From NCBI RefSeq assembly GCF_000619905.2, contig NZ_CP012371.1:1302001-1366000 (forward strand): 64,000 nucleotides of DNA. Direction: 5' to 3'. Shown here one piece after another: positions 30,005 to 39,622 of the stretch (position 1 is the first letter of the stretch; every line of letters begins with the position of its first letter). A program made the translations under genes and the position numbers. The notes beneath the pieces were generated by a model that was not told the origin of the DNA, ran no database searches, and worked only from the letters and a program-made list of their open reading frames with translations. Source of the DNA: Nitrosospira briensis C-128. GTDB taxonomy: Bacteria > Pseudomonadota > Gammaproteobacteria > Burkholderiales > Nitrosomonadaceae.

Positions 30005-31330
30005 TCAGAAAGGAATAGTCGCATCGAGGGAAAACAGAACTTGATCCTTTCGATTATCGAAAGGCCGATACGCTTGATGAATCCCTTCTGCTCTGTCATA
30101 ACGAATATTGGGACGAATGTTCAGCTTTTGCATTGGCTTCCAGTCTAATTTCAGCCTTTTCGCCGGTTTCCAGTTCATGCCCACGGTAACTGCATAATAA
30201 TCAGCCGGAGCACTCATGGGGGTGAAGTTTCCTGCAAAACTGTGTCCCGTGTTATCGGTGGCAGCAAGTACACGAAATGGCGAAAAGACGCGAAAACCAT
30301 CTCTATCACGAAACCATTCACCCCTGATCCCGATAGACAGGTCATTCAGAAGATCGTAATACAGGTGCGTATTGATACTATACCATTCGACGTTCTTGGG
30401 GGCGCCGTTCAGCAAAACGCCACCGGCGTAACCGTGAACATGGTGCAGAACCAAATGTGTCTTAGGAGTAACCCTGTGCTGCAATACCACATTGTACATA
30501 CCCCAGGGTCTAGTGCTTCGCGTGGAAATCTCGCTGTATGTACCGGTGACGTTGATAGAACTTCTCTTGTCATCACTCACCCAGGTAATCCCGCCCAAAC
30601 CTCCCCAATTGCCTAGCTGCTTGTCAAAACCTCCGTCCCACCCTCCCGTGGCGCTGCCCGTGATTGCACCGGCCATGACGGACCAGTTGGCATTGACTGC
30701 ATAGTTACCCACCAGCCCCGTATGGGTAAATGGTTCGCCATTATTGAACGTATAGGCATGGGTGTAGAAAAAATTGTCGGGTGACGGCACGGTCTCGTAG
30801 CCGGTGGGCGAATAAAAATGACCTGCTTTGATGTTGATACCATTGCCAATCGGCAAGTAGGCTTCCACATACGCCTGCGGAAGTGCAATGCCGTAGGTAC
30901 GGGTGGAAGAGCAGCATAAATTCAGGTCCCAATGTCCCCTGCTCAACGGCTGGCCGGAATTAACATCAAAAGAAGGGACGCCGAAAGCCTGCGTATAAAT
31001 CGCGTCTGTGCCGAACATGAAATCGAAGCGCCCGCCCAGATCAAACGCGTTGCCTTCCGTCACTACAGTTCGCTGTATATATATGTTGAATTGATTTAAC
31101 TGAAATCGATTGGCCCGATCGGCAAACGTAACGGTACCATTGTATCCATTGCCAGGATTGCTCGGGTTGTAAGTTGCTCCGGCGTTGATCCATCCGCCCA
31201 CCCTTACGCCACTATCCTCAAGCAGGTCTACTATTTTAAAAGCATGCACATTGCTCGAGTTCATGAGAACTGACAGCAGGGCGCTTACGGCAAGCAGAAA
31301 CCCGCCTTTGCATCTTCGCACGCATTTCAT
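30005..31330 (-). CDS. Outer-membrane beta-barrel porin (BBP2-like), copy 2
   Basis: This 441-residue protein is the paralogue of the porin at 27712. It has the same order of strands and long shared segments such as RNRFQLNQFN, GRFDFMFGTDAIYTQAFG and WFRDRDGFRVFSP. The signal peptide ends near residue 30 (NVHA) and the C-terminal residue is Phe. The pair probably arose by duplication, with a lipoprotein gene now between them on the other strand. The 267-bp gap upstream to ilvA holds no gene I can support. Confidence 0.85.
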   Translation of the reverse strand: MKCVRRCKGGFLLAVSALLSVLMNSSNVHAFKIVDLLEDSGVRVGGWINAGATYNPSNPGNGYNGTVTFADRANRFQLNQFNIYIQRTVVTEGNAFDLGGRFDFMFGTDAIYTQAFGVPSFDVNSGQPLSRGHWDLNLCCSSTRTYGIALPQAYVEAYLPIGNGINIKAGHFYSPTGYETVPSPDNFFYTHAYTFNNGEPFTHTGLVGNYAVNANWSVMAGAITGSATGGWDGGFDKQLGNWGGLGGITWVSDDKRSSINVTGTYSEISTRSTRPWGMYNVVLQHRVTPKTHLVLHHVHGYAGGVLLNGAPKNVEWYSINTHLYYDLLNDLSIGIRGEWFRDRDGFRVFSPFRVLAATDNTGHSFAGNFTPMSAPADYYAVTVGMNWKPAKRLKLDWKPMQKLNIRPNIRYDRAEGIHQAYRPFDNRKDQVLFSLDATIPF

Positions 31331-31597
31331 TTATGATTTTCCTTAGTTCCCCAGACATAAGGATTTTGAGAAACATCCGAAAATGGGGCGTTTCGGCTTT
31401 ATAAGACAAAAACCTGGTTATTGACGATTCTCTTTAAAATCGTGCCGTACTCATAAATGGAATGTCATCTGCGCTGTCCGTCCCTCTGTTATCAAGAGCG
31501 GGAAATTCCGATATGGTGAAAAAAAACATCGCTACCTCTATCCTTTATCAGCAATTCGCCCCGATCAGTGATACCGATATGAAAGAGCAGATCGCAC

Positions 31598-33109
31598 CTA
31601 CCCCAGGAACAATTTATATGCCGGATTTTCGCTTTCATCCCAGTAATGGTTATCGAGTTGCTTTAGAAACGCCTCGAACTCGTCCCTCTCTTCAGGCGGC
31701 ACTTCCATGCCCACCAGCACGCGGCCGTAATCGGCGCCATGGTTGCGGTAGTGGAACAAGCTGATATTCCAGTGACGACCCATACTGTTCAGAAATCTCA
31801 TGAGGGCACCGGGACGGTCGGGAAATTCAAAGCGATAGAGAAGCTCATTCTTTATCTCACGGGCGCGCCCCCCCACCAGATGGCGAACATGGAGCTTTGC
31901 CATTTCGTTGTCGCTCAAATCCTCGGTGCGCAAGCCACTTCTCTCCAGGCTTCTGATCAGTTTTGCCGCCTCATCGCGATTGCGCACCGACACGGCGACG
32001 AACACATGCGCTTCTTTCGGATCAGCATAGCGGTAATTGAATTCAGTAATGCTTTTCGTTCCAAGCATGGCGCAAAACTTCCTGAAACTGCCGGGCTCTT
32101 CGGGAATGGTCACGGCCATCACCGCTTCACGCTGCTCGCCCAGTTCCGCCCGTTCGGACACATGACGCAACCGGTCGAAATTCATGTTGGCGCCAGAGGC
32201 GATGGCAATCAAATCCTTGCCGCGGATTTTCTCACGCTTGGCATAAGCCTTCGCGCCGGCGACAGACAGCGCCCCGGACGGCTCCAGAATCGCGCGAGTA
32301 TCCTCGAACACATCCTTGATCGCAGCACAGATAGCGTCAGTATCGACCAGGATGATTTCGTCCACCAGTTCACGGCACAAACGAAAAGTTTCTCCTCCAA
32401 CCTGCTTCACTGCCACACCATCTGCAAACAATCCCACCTGTGCGAGCCTGACCCGGCGTTTTTTTTTCAAGGACTGATACATGGAATCGGCATCTGTTGG
32501 TTCGACGCCAATGATTTTGATTTCCGGATAAAGCCTCTTCACATACGAGGCGATACCGGAAATAAGGCCACCACCGCCTATCGGGACAAATATGGCGTAG
32601 ATTGCGCCGGCGTGCTGACGAAGAATCTCCATCCCGATCGTACCCTGCCCCGCGATGACGTCAGGGTCGTCGTAGGGATGCACAAAAGTGGCATGCTTCT
32701 CTCTGGAAAATTTCAACGCGTAGGCATAGGCCTCGTCATAGGAATCGCCATGTGTTATCACCGTCGCGCCGCGCGCCTCGACCGCCTGCATTTTGATTTG
32801 TGGCGTAGTAACGGGCATCACGATGGTCGCGCGGCAACTCAGCCGTTGTGCCGCAAGCGCCACCCCTTGCGCATGGTTCCCTGCAGACGCAGTCACCACG
32901 CCGCGCTTGAGCACAGCGGGTGAAAGCTTGACCATTTTGTTGTAAGCCCCGCGCAGCTTGAATGAAAAAACCTCTTGCATATCCTCCCGCTTCAACAAAA
33001 GCCGGTTATGTATGCGCGCGGACAAATTTGGTGCAAGCTCCAGCGGACTCTCTACCGCAACATCATAAACCCGAGCGGTGAGAATTCTTTCGAGATAATT
33101 GTTTTTCAT
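31598..33109 (-). CDS. ilvA: Threonine ammonia-lyase, biosynthetic
   Basis: This 503-residue enzyme turns threonine into 2-oxobutyrate for isoleucine synthesis. The PLP lysine lies in SFKLRGAYN (about residue 55). The SAGNHAQGVA loop and the GGGGL segment follow. The C-terminal third carries two ACT-like regulatory domains (about 325-415 and 420-500) that would bind isoleucine. The ATG at 33109 is preferred to a TTG one codon earlier. It is divergent from rpiA. Confidence 0.95.
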   Translation of the reverse strand: MKNNYLERILTARVYDVAVESPLELAPNLSARIHNRLLLKREDMQEVFSFKLRGAYNKMVKLSPAVLKRGVVTASAGNHAQGVALAAQRLSCRATIVMPVTTPQIKMQAVEARGATVITHGDSYDEAYAYALKFSREKHATFVHPYDDPDVIAGQGTIGMEILRQHAGAIYAIFVPIGGGGLISGIASYVKRLYPEIKIIGVEPTDADSMYQSLKKKRRVRLAQVGLFADGVAVKQVGGETFRLCRELVDEIILVDTDAICAAIKDVFEDTRAILEPSGALSVAGAKAYAKREKIRGKDLIAIASGANMNFDRLRHVSERAELGEQREAVMAVTIPEEPGSFRKFCAMLGTKSITEFNYRYADPKEAHVFVAVSVRNRDEAAKLIRSLERSGLRTEDLSDNEMAKLHVRHLVGGRAREIKNELLYRFEFPDRPGALMRFLNSMGRHWNISLFHYRNHGADYGRVLVGMEVPPEERDEFEAFLKQLDNHYWDESENPAYKLFLG

Positions 33110-33247
33110 CAAAATCGGGATTTCCTGATTTCAGGGCTACGCATTTTAGCATGCCGGGAAAGGCTAGTTGCCCAGCTTCATTGTTAAAATCGCCGGATAG
33201 TATTATCCTCATGAATAATTAAACGTTAACTTCCAAAAAATAACACT

Positions 33248-33907
33248 ATGACGCAAGACGAGCAGAAACGCGCGGTCGCCCGGGCCGCTATCCAATACGT
33301 TCCAGTTGGCAGCATAGTCGGGGTGGGTACCGGTTCGACTGCCAATTTCTTCATAGATGAGCTGGCTGCGATCAAACATAAAATTGAAGGGGCGGTGGCA
33401 AGCTCGGAGGCTACTGCACGGCGACTCAGCAGTCACGGTATCGAGGTCATGGATTTAAACAACGTTGATGTGCTTCCGGTATACGTGGATGGAACAGATG
33501 AAATTACCGAACACCTGTACATGATAAAAGGTGGCGGCGGAGCATTGACGCGAGAAAAAATCGTCGCTGCCGTGGCAAAAAAATTCGTCTGTATCGCGGA
33601 TCAAAGCAAGCTGGTCGATGTGCTCGGTAAATTTCCCCTGCCTGTGGAGGTTGTCCCGATGGCACGTAGTTATGTGTCGCGGGAAATAATACGGCTGGGG
33701 GGTCAGCCGAGGCTGCGCGAGAAGCTCATCACTGACAACGGCAATATCATCCTCGACGTACACGGCCTGCAAATCCTGAACCCGGTTGAACTGGAGGCAG
33801 CGCTCAATCAGATTACCGGGGTCGTCACCAACGGATTATTCGCAAGGCGTGGCGCCGACGTGCTATTGCTTAGCAGCGATAGCGGTGTCCAAACAATGGT
33901 TATTTGA
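33248..33907 (+). CDS. rpiA: Ribose-5-phosphate isomerase A
   Basis: This 219-residue enzyme interconverts ribose 5-phosphate and ribulose 5-phosphate, a step of the pentose phosphate and Calvin cycles. The [13 protein letters not shown] segment, DGTDEI with a catalytic Asp, [11 protein letters not shown] and the EVVPMA segment are canonical. It is followed by phoU with an 81-bp gap. Confidence 0.96.
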   Translation: MTQDEQKRAVARAAIQYVPVGSIVGVGTGSTANFFIDELAAIKHKIEGAVASSEATARRLSSHGIEVMDLNNVDVLPVYVDGTDEITEHLYMIKGGGGALTREKIVAAVAKKFVCIADQSKLVDVLGKFPLPVEVVPMARSYVSREIIRLGGQPRLREKLITDNGNIILDVHGLQILNPVELEAALNQITGVVTNGLFARRGADVLLLSSDSGVQTMVI

Positions 33908-33988
33908 GCTGAGGAACAATAAAATTGTCACAACGGGCCGGTAACATCTCTTGTCTTTCTTTGCTTTCAATCGATCAGCAGGTGTGCA

Positions 33989-34696
33989 ATGGTAAGTAGC
34001 GAACATATATCCAAGCAGTTTGATGCCGATCTCGAAGCGGTGCGGACCCGCGTGTTGCACATGGGTGGATTTGTGGAAGAGCAGATCGAGAAGGCCATCG
34101 ATGCCTTAACGAGCGGAAACGAGTGCCTGATAGAAAGTATCATTGCCGATGATCACCGCGTTAATGCCATGGAAGTTTCGATCGACGAAATTTGTAGCCA
34201 GATCATTGCCCGCCGGCAACCCGCAGCCGGCGATTTACGCATGATCATGACGGTCATCAAGACCATTACCGATCTGGAGCGTATCGGCGACGAAGCCGAG
34301 AAGATTGCACGCATGGCTAAGCTGATATACCAGACCGACCGTATGCATATGCCGCGATTCGTCGAGATCAGGCATGTCGCACACATCGCGCTGGATATGC
34401 TGCGCAAGTCACTGGACGCATTTGCCCGTCTGGATCTGACAGCAGCAGCTCAGGTCGTGCGGCAGGATGAGTTGGTGGATGAGGAATTCCGTTCTATCAT
34501 GCGCCAGCTCATCACTTTCATGATGGAAGACCCGCGCAAAATTTCTACCGCTCTCGAAATCCTGTTTATAGCAAAAGCCATCGAGCGAATCGGCGATCAT
34601 GCCAAGAATATGTCGGAATACGTGGTTTACATGGTCAAGGGCCGGGATGTACGCCATGTTACCGTTGAAGAAATCGAGCGGGAAGTCAGGGAATAA
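33989..34696 (+). CDS. phoU: Phosphate transport regulator PhoU
   Basis: This 235-residue all-helical protein has two PhoU repeats, each with the E/DxxxD metal-binding patterns (ITDLERIGDEAEKIA and AKAIERIGDHAKNM). It links the Pst phosphate transporter to PhoR and limits phosphate uptake. No pst genes are in the window; ppx lies 29 bp downstream, so the pair probably forms a phosphate and polyphosphate unit. Confidence 0.95.
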   Translation: MVSSEHISKQFDADLEAVRTRVLHMGGFVEEQIEKAIDALTSGNECLIESIIADDHRVNAMEVSIDEICSQIIARRQPAAGDLRMIMTVIKTITDLERIGDEAEKIARMAKLIYQTDRMHMPRFVEIRHVAHIALDMLRKSLDAFARLDLTAAAQVVRQDELVDEEFRSIMRQLITFMMEDPRKISTALEILFIAKAIERIGDHAKNMSEYVVYMVKGRDVRHVTVEEIEREVRE

Positions 34697-34725
34697 GTCC
34701 GCGATATTCGGATCCCTGAAAATTC

Positions 34726-36276
34726 ATGCTTGAATACTCCACTCTTGCGGCGGTAGACCTCGGCTCCAACAGCTTTCGTCTGCAAGTCGCGCGGGTAGTG
34801 GGTAAACAGCTCTATCCGCTGGATAGTTTACGCGAAATGGTACGGCTTGCCGCAGGCCTCGATCCGCATGGGCAATTGAATGAGGACTCTCAGGAGCGCG
34901 CTTTAGGTTGCCTGAAACGGTTCGGCGAGCGTCTACGGGGTTTCCCGCCACACACAGTACGTGCAGTCGGTACGAACACGCTTAGAGTAGCCGGGAACGC
35001 ATCGGCATTTCTAAAAAAAGCGGAAGCGGCCATCGGGTTTCCAATCGAAATAATCGCGGGGTATGAGGAAGCGCGGCTGATATATCTGGGGGTCGCGCAC
35101 AGCCTTCCCGCCTCCACCAACGCTCGCCTGGTTGTGGATATTGGCGGCGGCTCTACGGAATTGATCATTGGTAATCGGCTGAAGCCGGTCAAGCTGGAAA
35201 GCCTGTATATGGGTTGCGTCAGTTATAGCCTGCGTTTTTTCCCGGACGGAAAGATTACCAAGGGCGCGCTGAGGCGAGCCGAGCTTTCGGCGCGCAGCGA
35301 AGTACAAGCTATCGCCGCCGGATTCTCCAGAACCCACTGGCAGGATGCTTTTGGCTCGTCCGGTACTGCCCGCGCACTGGGCGACATCATCAAGCTGAAC
35401 AATCTTGCTAAGGAAGGCTGCGACGGGGACATCACCCTGGAAGGGCTGGATAATTTCCGCGAATGTCTGCTTAAGGTTGGCGATATCAGGAAGCTGGAAT
35501 TTGCGGGACTTCGCGCTGACCGAGCGCCCGTTATCGTCGGCGGCTTCGCCATCATGGCAGCGGTATTTTCAGAACTGGGTATAAGCCGGATGTCTCAGGC
35601 CATGGGCGCATTGCGGCAGGGGGTGCTCTACGATTTGCTGGGGCGCTTCCATAATCACGATATGCGCGAAGTTACGGCAAGACAATTCATGCAGCGCTAT
35701 CGGGTGGATTCCACCCAGGCGAAGCGGGTGGAATCGCTAGCCCTCCTGCTTGGTAAACAACTATTGGCAGATTTTCCTGATGAAGCAACGGAATTGCTGC
35801 TGATTCTCTCATGGGCGGCACGACTGCATGAGGTAGGAATTTCAGTAGCCCATTCCGGCTATCATAAGCATTCGGCCTATATTCTCGGTAACGCGGATAT
35901 GCCGGGTTTCTCAAGAATGGAACAAGAACGCTTGAGCGCGCTTGCTCTCGCGCATAGGGGCGTTGCGGGTAAAATTCGGGAATTTGTTACCGACCCACCG
36001 GACTTCGCTCTGCTCCTTGCGCTTCGTCTGGCTGTGCTGTTCCATCGCAGCCGTTGCGATATCCAGTTGCCGGATCTGGAAGTTCGCCTCAGCGGCAAAG
36101 AATTCGAATTATGCATTGAACGGAAATGGCTGGAACGTAACCCCTTGACCGATACAGCGCTGTCCGCCGAAATTGAGCAATGGGCCGCTCTCGGTTTCGA
36201 TTTCCGTATAAAGCGACTGGAGGGAAGCAAGGCGCGCATAACCGATAAAACCGCCCGGAACGCGGCCGGCACATAA
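34726..36276 (+). CDS. ppx: Exopolyphosphatase / guanosine pentaphosphatase
   Basis: This 516-residue enzyme of the ASKHA fold cleaves phosphate from the end of polyphosphate chains and may also act on pppGpp. It shows the phosphate loops AAVDLGSNSFRL near residue 10 and VVDIGGGSTELI near 140. The C-terminal half has an HD-like helical domain with LSWAARLHEVG near residue 365. It follows phoU closely and precedes corA by 14 bp. Confidence 0.94.
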   Translation: MLEYSTLAAVDLGSNSFRLQVARVVGKQLYPLDSLREMVRLAAGLDPHGQLNEDSQERALGCLKRFGERLRGFPPHTVRAVGTNTLRVAGNASAFLKKAEAAIGFPIEIIAGYEEARLIYLGVAHSLPASTNARLVVDIGGGSTELIIGNRLKPVKLESLYMGCVSYSLRFFPDGKITKGALRRAELSARSEVQAIAAGFSRTHWQDAFGSSGTARALGDIIKLNNLAKEGCDGDITLEGLDNFRECLLKVGDIRKLEFAGLRADRAPVIVGGFAIMAAVFSELGISRMSQAMGALRQGVLYDLLGRFHNHDMREVTARQFMQRYRVDSTQAKRVESLALLLGKQLLADFPDEATELLLILSWAARLHEVGISVAHSGYHKHSAYILGNADMPGFSRMEQERLSALALAHRGVAGKIREFVTDPPDFALLLALRLAVLFHRSRCDIQLPDLEVRLSGKEFELCIERKWLERNPLTDTALSAEIEQWAALGFDFRIKRLEGSKARITDKTARNAAGT

Positions 36277-36290
36277 CCCATACCATCACG

Positions 36291-37361
36291 ATGGCGTCCC
36301 ACTCCAGAAAGAGATCGACAAAAGCGGGCCTTGCGCCAGGCACGCTGGTGCATATCGGCATAAAGAAAAATGTCGCTCCTCGCATCACCCTGCTGGATTA
36401 CGATACGAACGGCGCGCGCGAATACGAGGTAACCACTGCTGAACTGGCAGACAAGATCAAGCTCGCGCCGGGCATCAAATGGATCGACGTTCGTGGATTG
36501 GGCGACATTGGCATGATGGAACAAATTGGTGCCTGTTTTAATCTTCACCCGCTGGTGCTGGAGGATATATTCAATACCGAGCAGCGCTCGAAGCTGGAGG
36601 ACTACGGCGACTATATTTACGTGGTACTCAAAACCTTCGGCTATGAGCGCAAGGGTGAAGAAGAAATGATAACCTCTGACCAGATTAGTCTGGTGCTGGG
36701 AAAAGATTTCGTGCTCTCATTCCTGGAAACGGATGGGGTTCAATTCAGGTCGCTGCGTGAGCGCTTACACTCGGGTAAGGGGCAAATACGAAACCTGGGA
36801 CCGGATTTTCTGATGTATAGCTTGATTGATGCCATTGTGGATAGCTATTTCGTCATTCTCGAGCAGCTCGACGAAAAGACTGAAGTACTCGAAACGGAAC
36901 TGATAGCGCGTCCTCGCCCAACCACCCTGCATTCAATTTATCACCTGAAGCGGGAAAATGCCTTTTTACGCAAATCACTGTGGCCATTACGCGAAGTGAT
37001 CAGTTCCATGCAACGAGGGGACTCGCCGCTGTTCACCCGCAATACCTTGCTTTACCTGCGCGATGTCTACGACCATACCATTCACATCATCGAATCGGTT
37101 GAATCTCTACGCGACGTGACAGGGGGCATGCTCGACATTTATATGTCCAGCGTAAGCTACCGCATCAGTACGGTCATGAAGGTTCTCACCGTCATTACTA
37201 CCATATTCATGCCGCTGAGCCTGATAGCCGGCATTTATGGGATGAATTTCCAACACTTGCCTGGGCTTGACTGGTACTGGGGATTCTTCGCGGTCCTGGG
37301 AGCAATGGCAGTGATCAGTGTGGGGATGCTGGCACTATTCCGCTGGAAAAAGTGGTTATAG
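36291..37361 (+). CDS. corA: Magnesium/cobalt transporter CorA
   Basis: This 356-residue protein has the large cytoplasmic funnel and two C-terminal membrane helices. The signature GMNF is at about residue 314 (YGMNFQHLPG) between the helices. It forms a pentameric channel for Mg2+ uptake. It starts 14 bp after ppx. A MITE-like repeat lies in the convergent gap after it. Confidence 0.95.
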   Translation: MASHSRKRSTKAGLAPGTLVHIGIKKNVAPRITLLDYDTNGAREYEVTTAELADKIKLAPGIKWIDVRGLGDIGMMEQIGACFNLHPLVLEDIFNTEQRSKLEDYGDYIYVVLKTFGYERKGEEEMITSDQISLVLGKDFVLSFLETDGVQFRSLRERLHSGKGQIRNLGPDFLMYSLIDAIVDSYFVILEQLDEKTEVLETELIARPRPTTLHSIYHLKRENAFLRKSLWPLREVISSMQRGDSPLFTRNTLLYLRDVYDHTIHIIESVESLRDVTGGMLDIYMSSVSYRISTVMKVLTVITTIFMPLSLIAGIYGMNFQHLPGLDWYWGFFAVLGAMAVISVGMLALFRWKKWL

Positions 37362-37449
37362 TCCTGTCTAACAGCTCAGCGGCCAACTCAGCCTCCAGCT
37401 CATTGGTGAACCGGACGCCTGGCCGAAAACTTTCTCCAGAGTTTCCAGC

Positions 37450-37610
37450 AGCCTGTCGGATTTAAAGGAAATCGGCTGCAAAAGCGTCTGGCTGGTTCAT
37501 ATTTCGCCGCTTTTTCGGCCGCCGATAGAATAACTATTGGCCTTCAAAATCCTCAAAATCTGCCCTCACCCAGTCACTTTTTCGCTGCGATTCTTCAAGT
37601 CCGACAGGCT
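37450..37610. repeat. MITE-like dispersed repeat, copy 1
   Basis: The ends are inverted repeats of about 27 bp: 37451-37479 starts GCCTGTCGGATTTAAAGGAA and the reverse complement of 37584-37609 starts GCCTGTCGGACTTGAAGAAT. The right half, read on the minus strand, matches 57636-57740 at roughly 90 percent by eye, including the run AAGGCCAATAGTTATTCTA. There is no coding frame. It fills the convergent gap between corA and the phosphodiesterase gene and ends two bases from the latter's stop codon. Confidence 0.75.
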
Positions 37611-37611
37611 G

Positions 37612-38376
37612 TCAGAGCTCGAATACTTGCCCGCGCTTCAATCTCTCGGGTTTGAATTCTCCTGCCGCTGCCTGAATTTCCGCCATTGTCGCGTCCTCAT
37701 TGCCCGGTTCCATGTGAGTGATCAGAAGCTGGACCGGCTTGTTGAGCCGCTTTAATCCCTGGGCCAGCAGTTCAGGGCGCATATGGCCAGAAGCCTCGGC
37801 ACCCGCAACGTTGTGGTTCAGAAAGGTCGTTTCAATCATCAGATAGCGCAGATTCCCGATTGCATTCAAGGCGTTCCAGAACGGCTCGTGGTAAGTTGTG
37901 TCGCCACTGAATACAAAACTTGCCTTACCGCTATCAAGCTGATAGCCCACACCTGGCACAGCATGTCGCGCCGGCAGCGGGGTAATCATCCTTCCCGACG
38001 ATTCGACGCTCTGTCCTACTGTCACAGGCCGGAATACCACATACGGATTGTCGGATGAAGGTAATACCGTGTAATCGGGCCAAAGGCGAAAATTGAACAT
38101 ATCCTGCTTCAGGACGGCAATAGTTTCAGCCAATGCGTAAACCGTGAGCGGCCTCTCACGACGCGGCCCCACCATATCCGCCACCATGGGAAGCAAGCCC
38201 GCATGGTCGAGATGCGAATGAGTAAGAAATACCGTATTGATACGCAGCATCTCCGTCAGCGTCAGGTCCCCCGCGCCAGTACCCACATCGACCAGGATAT
38301 CGTCATCCAGCATCAGGCAAGTGGTTCTTAAATCGGCACCAACACCGCCGGTGCATCCAAGAATGGTTACCCGCAT
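37612..38376 (-). CDS. Metallo-beta-lactamase-fold phosphodiesterase (class II cyclic-nucleotide type)
   Basis: This 254-residue hydrolase has the metal motif THSHLDHAG at about residues 61-69, further His and Asp ligands (GDTTYHE) and a C-terminal ITHMEPGNED. The layout fits class II 3',5'-cyclic-nucleotide phosphodiesterases. The substrate could instead be another phosphodiester, since the fold is broad. The ATG at 38376 has a GAGGATA ribosome site; the frame is open eight codons upstream. Confidence 0.82.
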   Translation of the reverse strand: MRVTILGCTGGVGADLRTTCLMLDDDILVDVGTGAGDLTLTEMLRINTVFLTHSHLDHAGLLPMVADMVGPRRERPLTVYALAETIAVLKQDMFNFRLWPDYTVLPSSDNPYVVFRPVTVGQSVESSGRMITPLPARHAVPGVGYQLDSGKASFVFSGDTTYHEPFWNALNAIGNLRYLMIETTFLNHNVAGAEASGHMRPELLAQGLKRLNKPVQLLITHMEPGNEDATMAEIQAAAGEFKPERLKRGQVFEL

Positions 38377-38526
38377 CCTATCCTCGCGCAACGATCTCAA
38401 AAATATCGTTTAGGTACATGACTTGGCGACCGGGATGGCATGCGAGATATCGGGCATAAAGTTCGAAACGCGCGCTTCGCAGATTTTCTTTCCATCCTGC
38501 CCAATCCATCCAGCGATACAGACAAG

Positions 38527-39579
38527 TTACTTAGACAGTAGTCTCGGGACGCCGTCCTGCACCGTTGAAGCCCACTCCCACGATAAAACCTTGAGACCGC
38601 GGACACGGGCCCATGACACAATCAATGTGCGTAGCAGACGTGGAGCATCGGGCAGCATCCATACTTCAGAGATGCGTTTTTCCTCACGCCAACCACGCAG
38701 CAGAAGCCTTACCACCGCCTCCAGGCCGATGGCGTAGCTGCGCATCTGCAAGCAAAGAAGTAATCGCGCCGGTTCCGGTGTAAGCCAGTGAGCGTAACCG
38801 CCTTCGCGAAACACGTAATCAAGCGCATCAAGAAGATCCGGGGGAAAATGCGCCAGCGGACAATTGCCCGATAGAAGCAGGATATTAAGCGAAGCATTAG
38901 GATAACGCGAAAAATAAAGGTTGCGGTTGCGCTTTACGAGCTCCTTATAATATTTGCCACGGCCGAAAGACCCGCCACCTTCGTGCTGTATGCTGGCGCC
39001 AGGGTGGACGCCAAGGTGCCAGCCGCGCAAGTCAAGGCGACGGCCGAGATCGATATCTTCATAATAGCCGCGGCCAAATGCAGAGTCAAAGCCGCCAATT
39101 TCAAGGAAAACGTGACGCCGGATCAAGAATGCGTGGCCACGAAGGCGGTGTGTACGAATGTAACCGCCGGGTTCGCGCATATATCGGTCCAGATTGTCCC
39201 TGGCATAGTCATTGCCGGCGGGAATAATGACCGCTAGCTGCGGGTCTGCCTCCATCGCTGCGCACAGCAACGGCAGAAAATCCTCGCTTGCCATCGTGTC
39301 TGAGTTGAGTATCAATACGAAAGACGCATCGGAGCGGCTGACTGCTTCGTTTACCGACGCACCGAACCCCCGATTTTTCAGTGCGTGATGAACGTGGACG
39401 TGTTCATACGGCAATTGATCGAGCATCATGCGCGTCTCGACATCGGAAGCATCATCCTGTACATAAATATGCCGGATGGAGTCACTGAGGCATGCAACGA
39501 CGGAATCGATGCAATGCCGCGTCAGCGCCAGCGCGTTATAGACCGGGATTACCACATCGATGGATGGCTTGGCCGGCAT
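38527..39579 (-). CDS. Family 2 glycosyltransferase
   Basis: This 350-residue GT-A glycosyltransferase starts with the family pattern DVVIPVYNALALTRHCIDSV. It has a DDASD segment near residue 42 and the metal-site-like LNSDT near 92, then a long C-terminal helical part. It probably adds a sugar to a surface glycan. It lies downstream of the unknown GT-B-like gene (39623) in the same direction with a 43-bp gap, so the two are probably one operon. Confidence 0.87.
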   Translation of the reverse strand: MPAKPSIDVVIPVYNALALTRHCIDSVVACLSDSIRHIYVQDDASDVETRMMLDQLPYEHVHVHHALKNRGFGASVNEAVSRSDASFVLILNSDTMASEDFLPLLCAAMEADPQLAVIIPAGNDYARDNLDRYMREPGGYIRTHRLRGHAFLIRRHVFLEIGGFDSAFGRGYYEDIDLGRRLDLRGWHLGVHPGASIQHEGGGSFGRGKYYKELVKRNRNLYFSRYPNASLNILLLSGNCPLAHFPPDLLDALDYVFREGGYAHWLTPEPARLLLCLQMRSYAIGLEAVVRLLLRGWREEKRISEVWMLPDAPRLLRTLIVSWARVRGLKVLSWEWASTVQDGVPRLLSK

Positions 39580-39622
39580 ACGGGTCAGTAATCTCCTCGG
39601 AATACCGGCCGGCAGAGGCTAA

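Noticed and set aside
31462-31764. Forward 100-codon frame between porin copy 2 and ilvA
   Set aside because: Its second half lies antisense to ilvA, its first half has no family match, and the start has no ribosome site.
31739-32923. Long forward frame (394 codons) opposite ilvA
   Set aside because: It is the antisense shadow of a clear ilvA gene; the length is explained by codon bias on the other strand.
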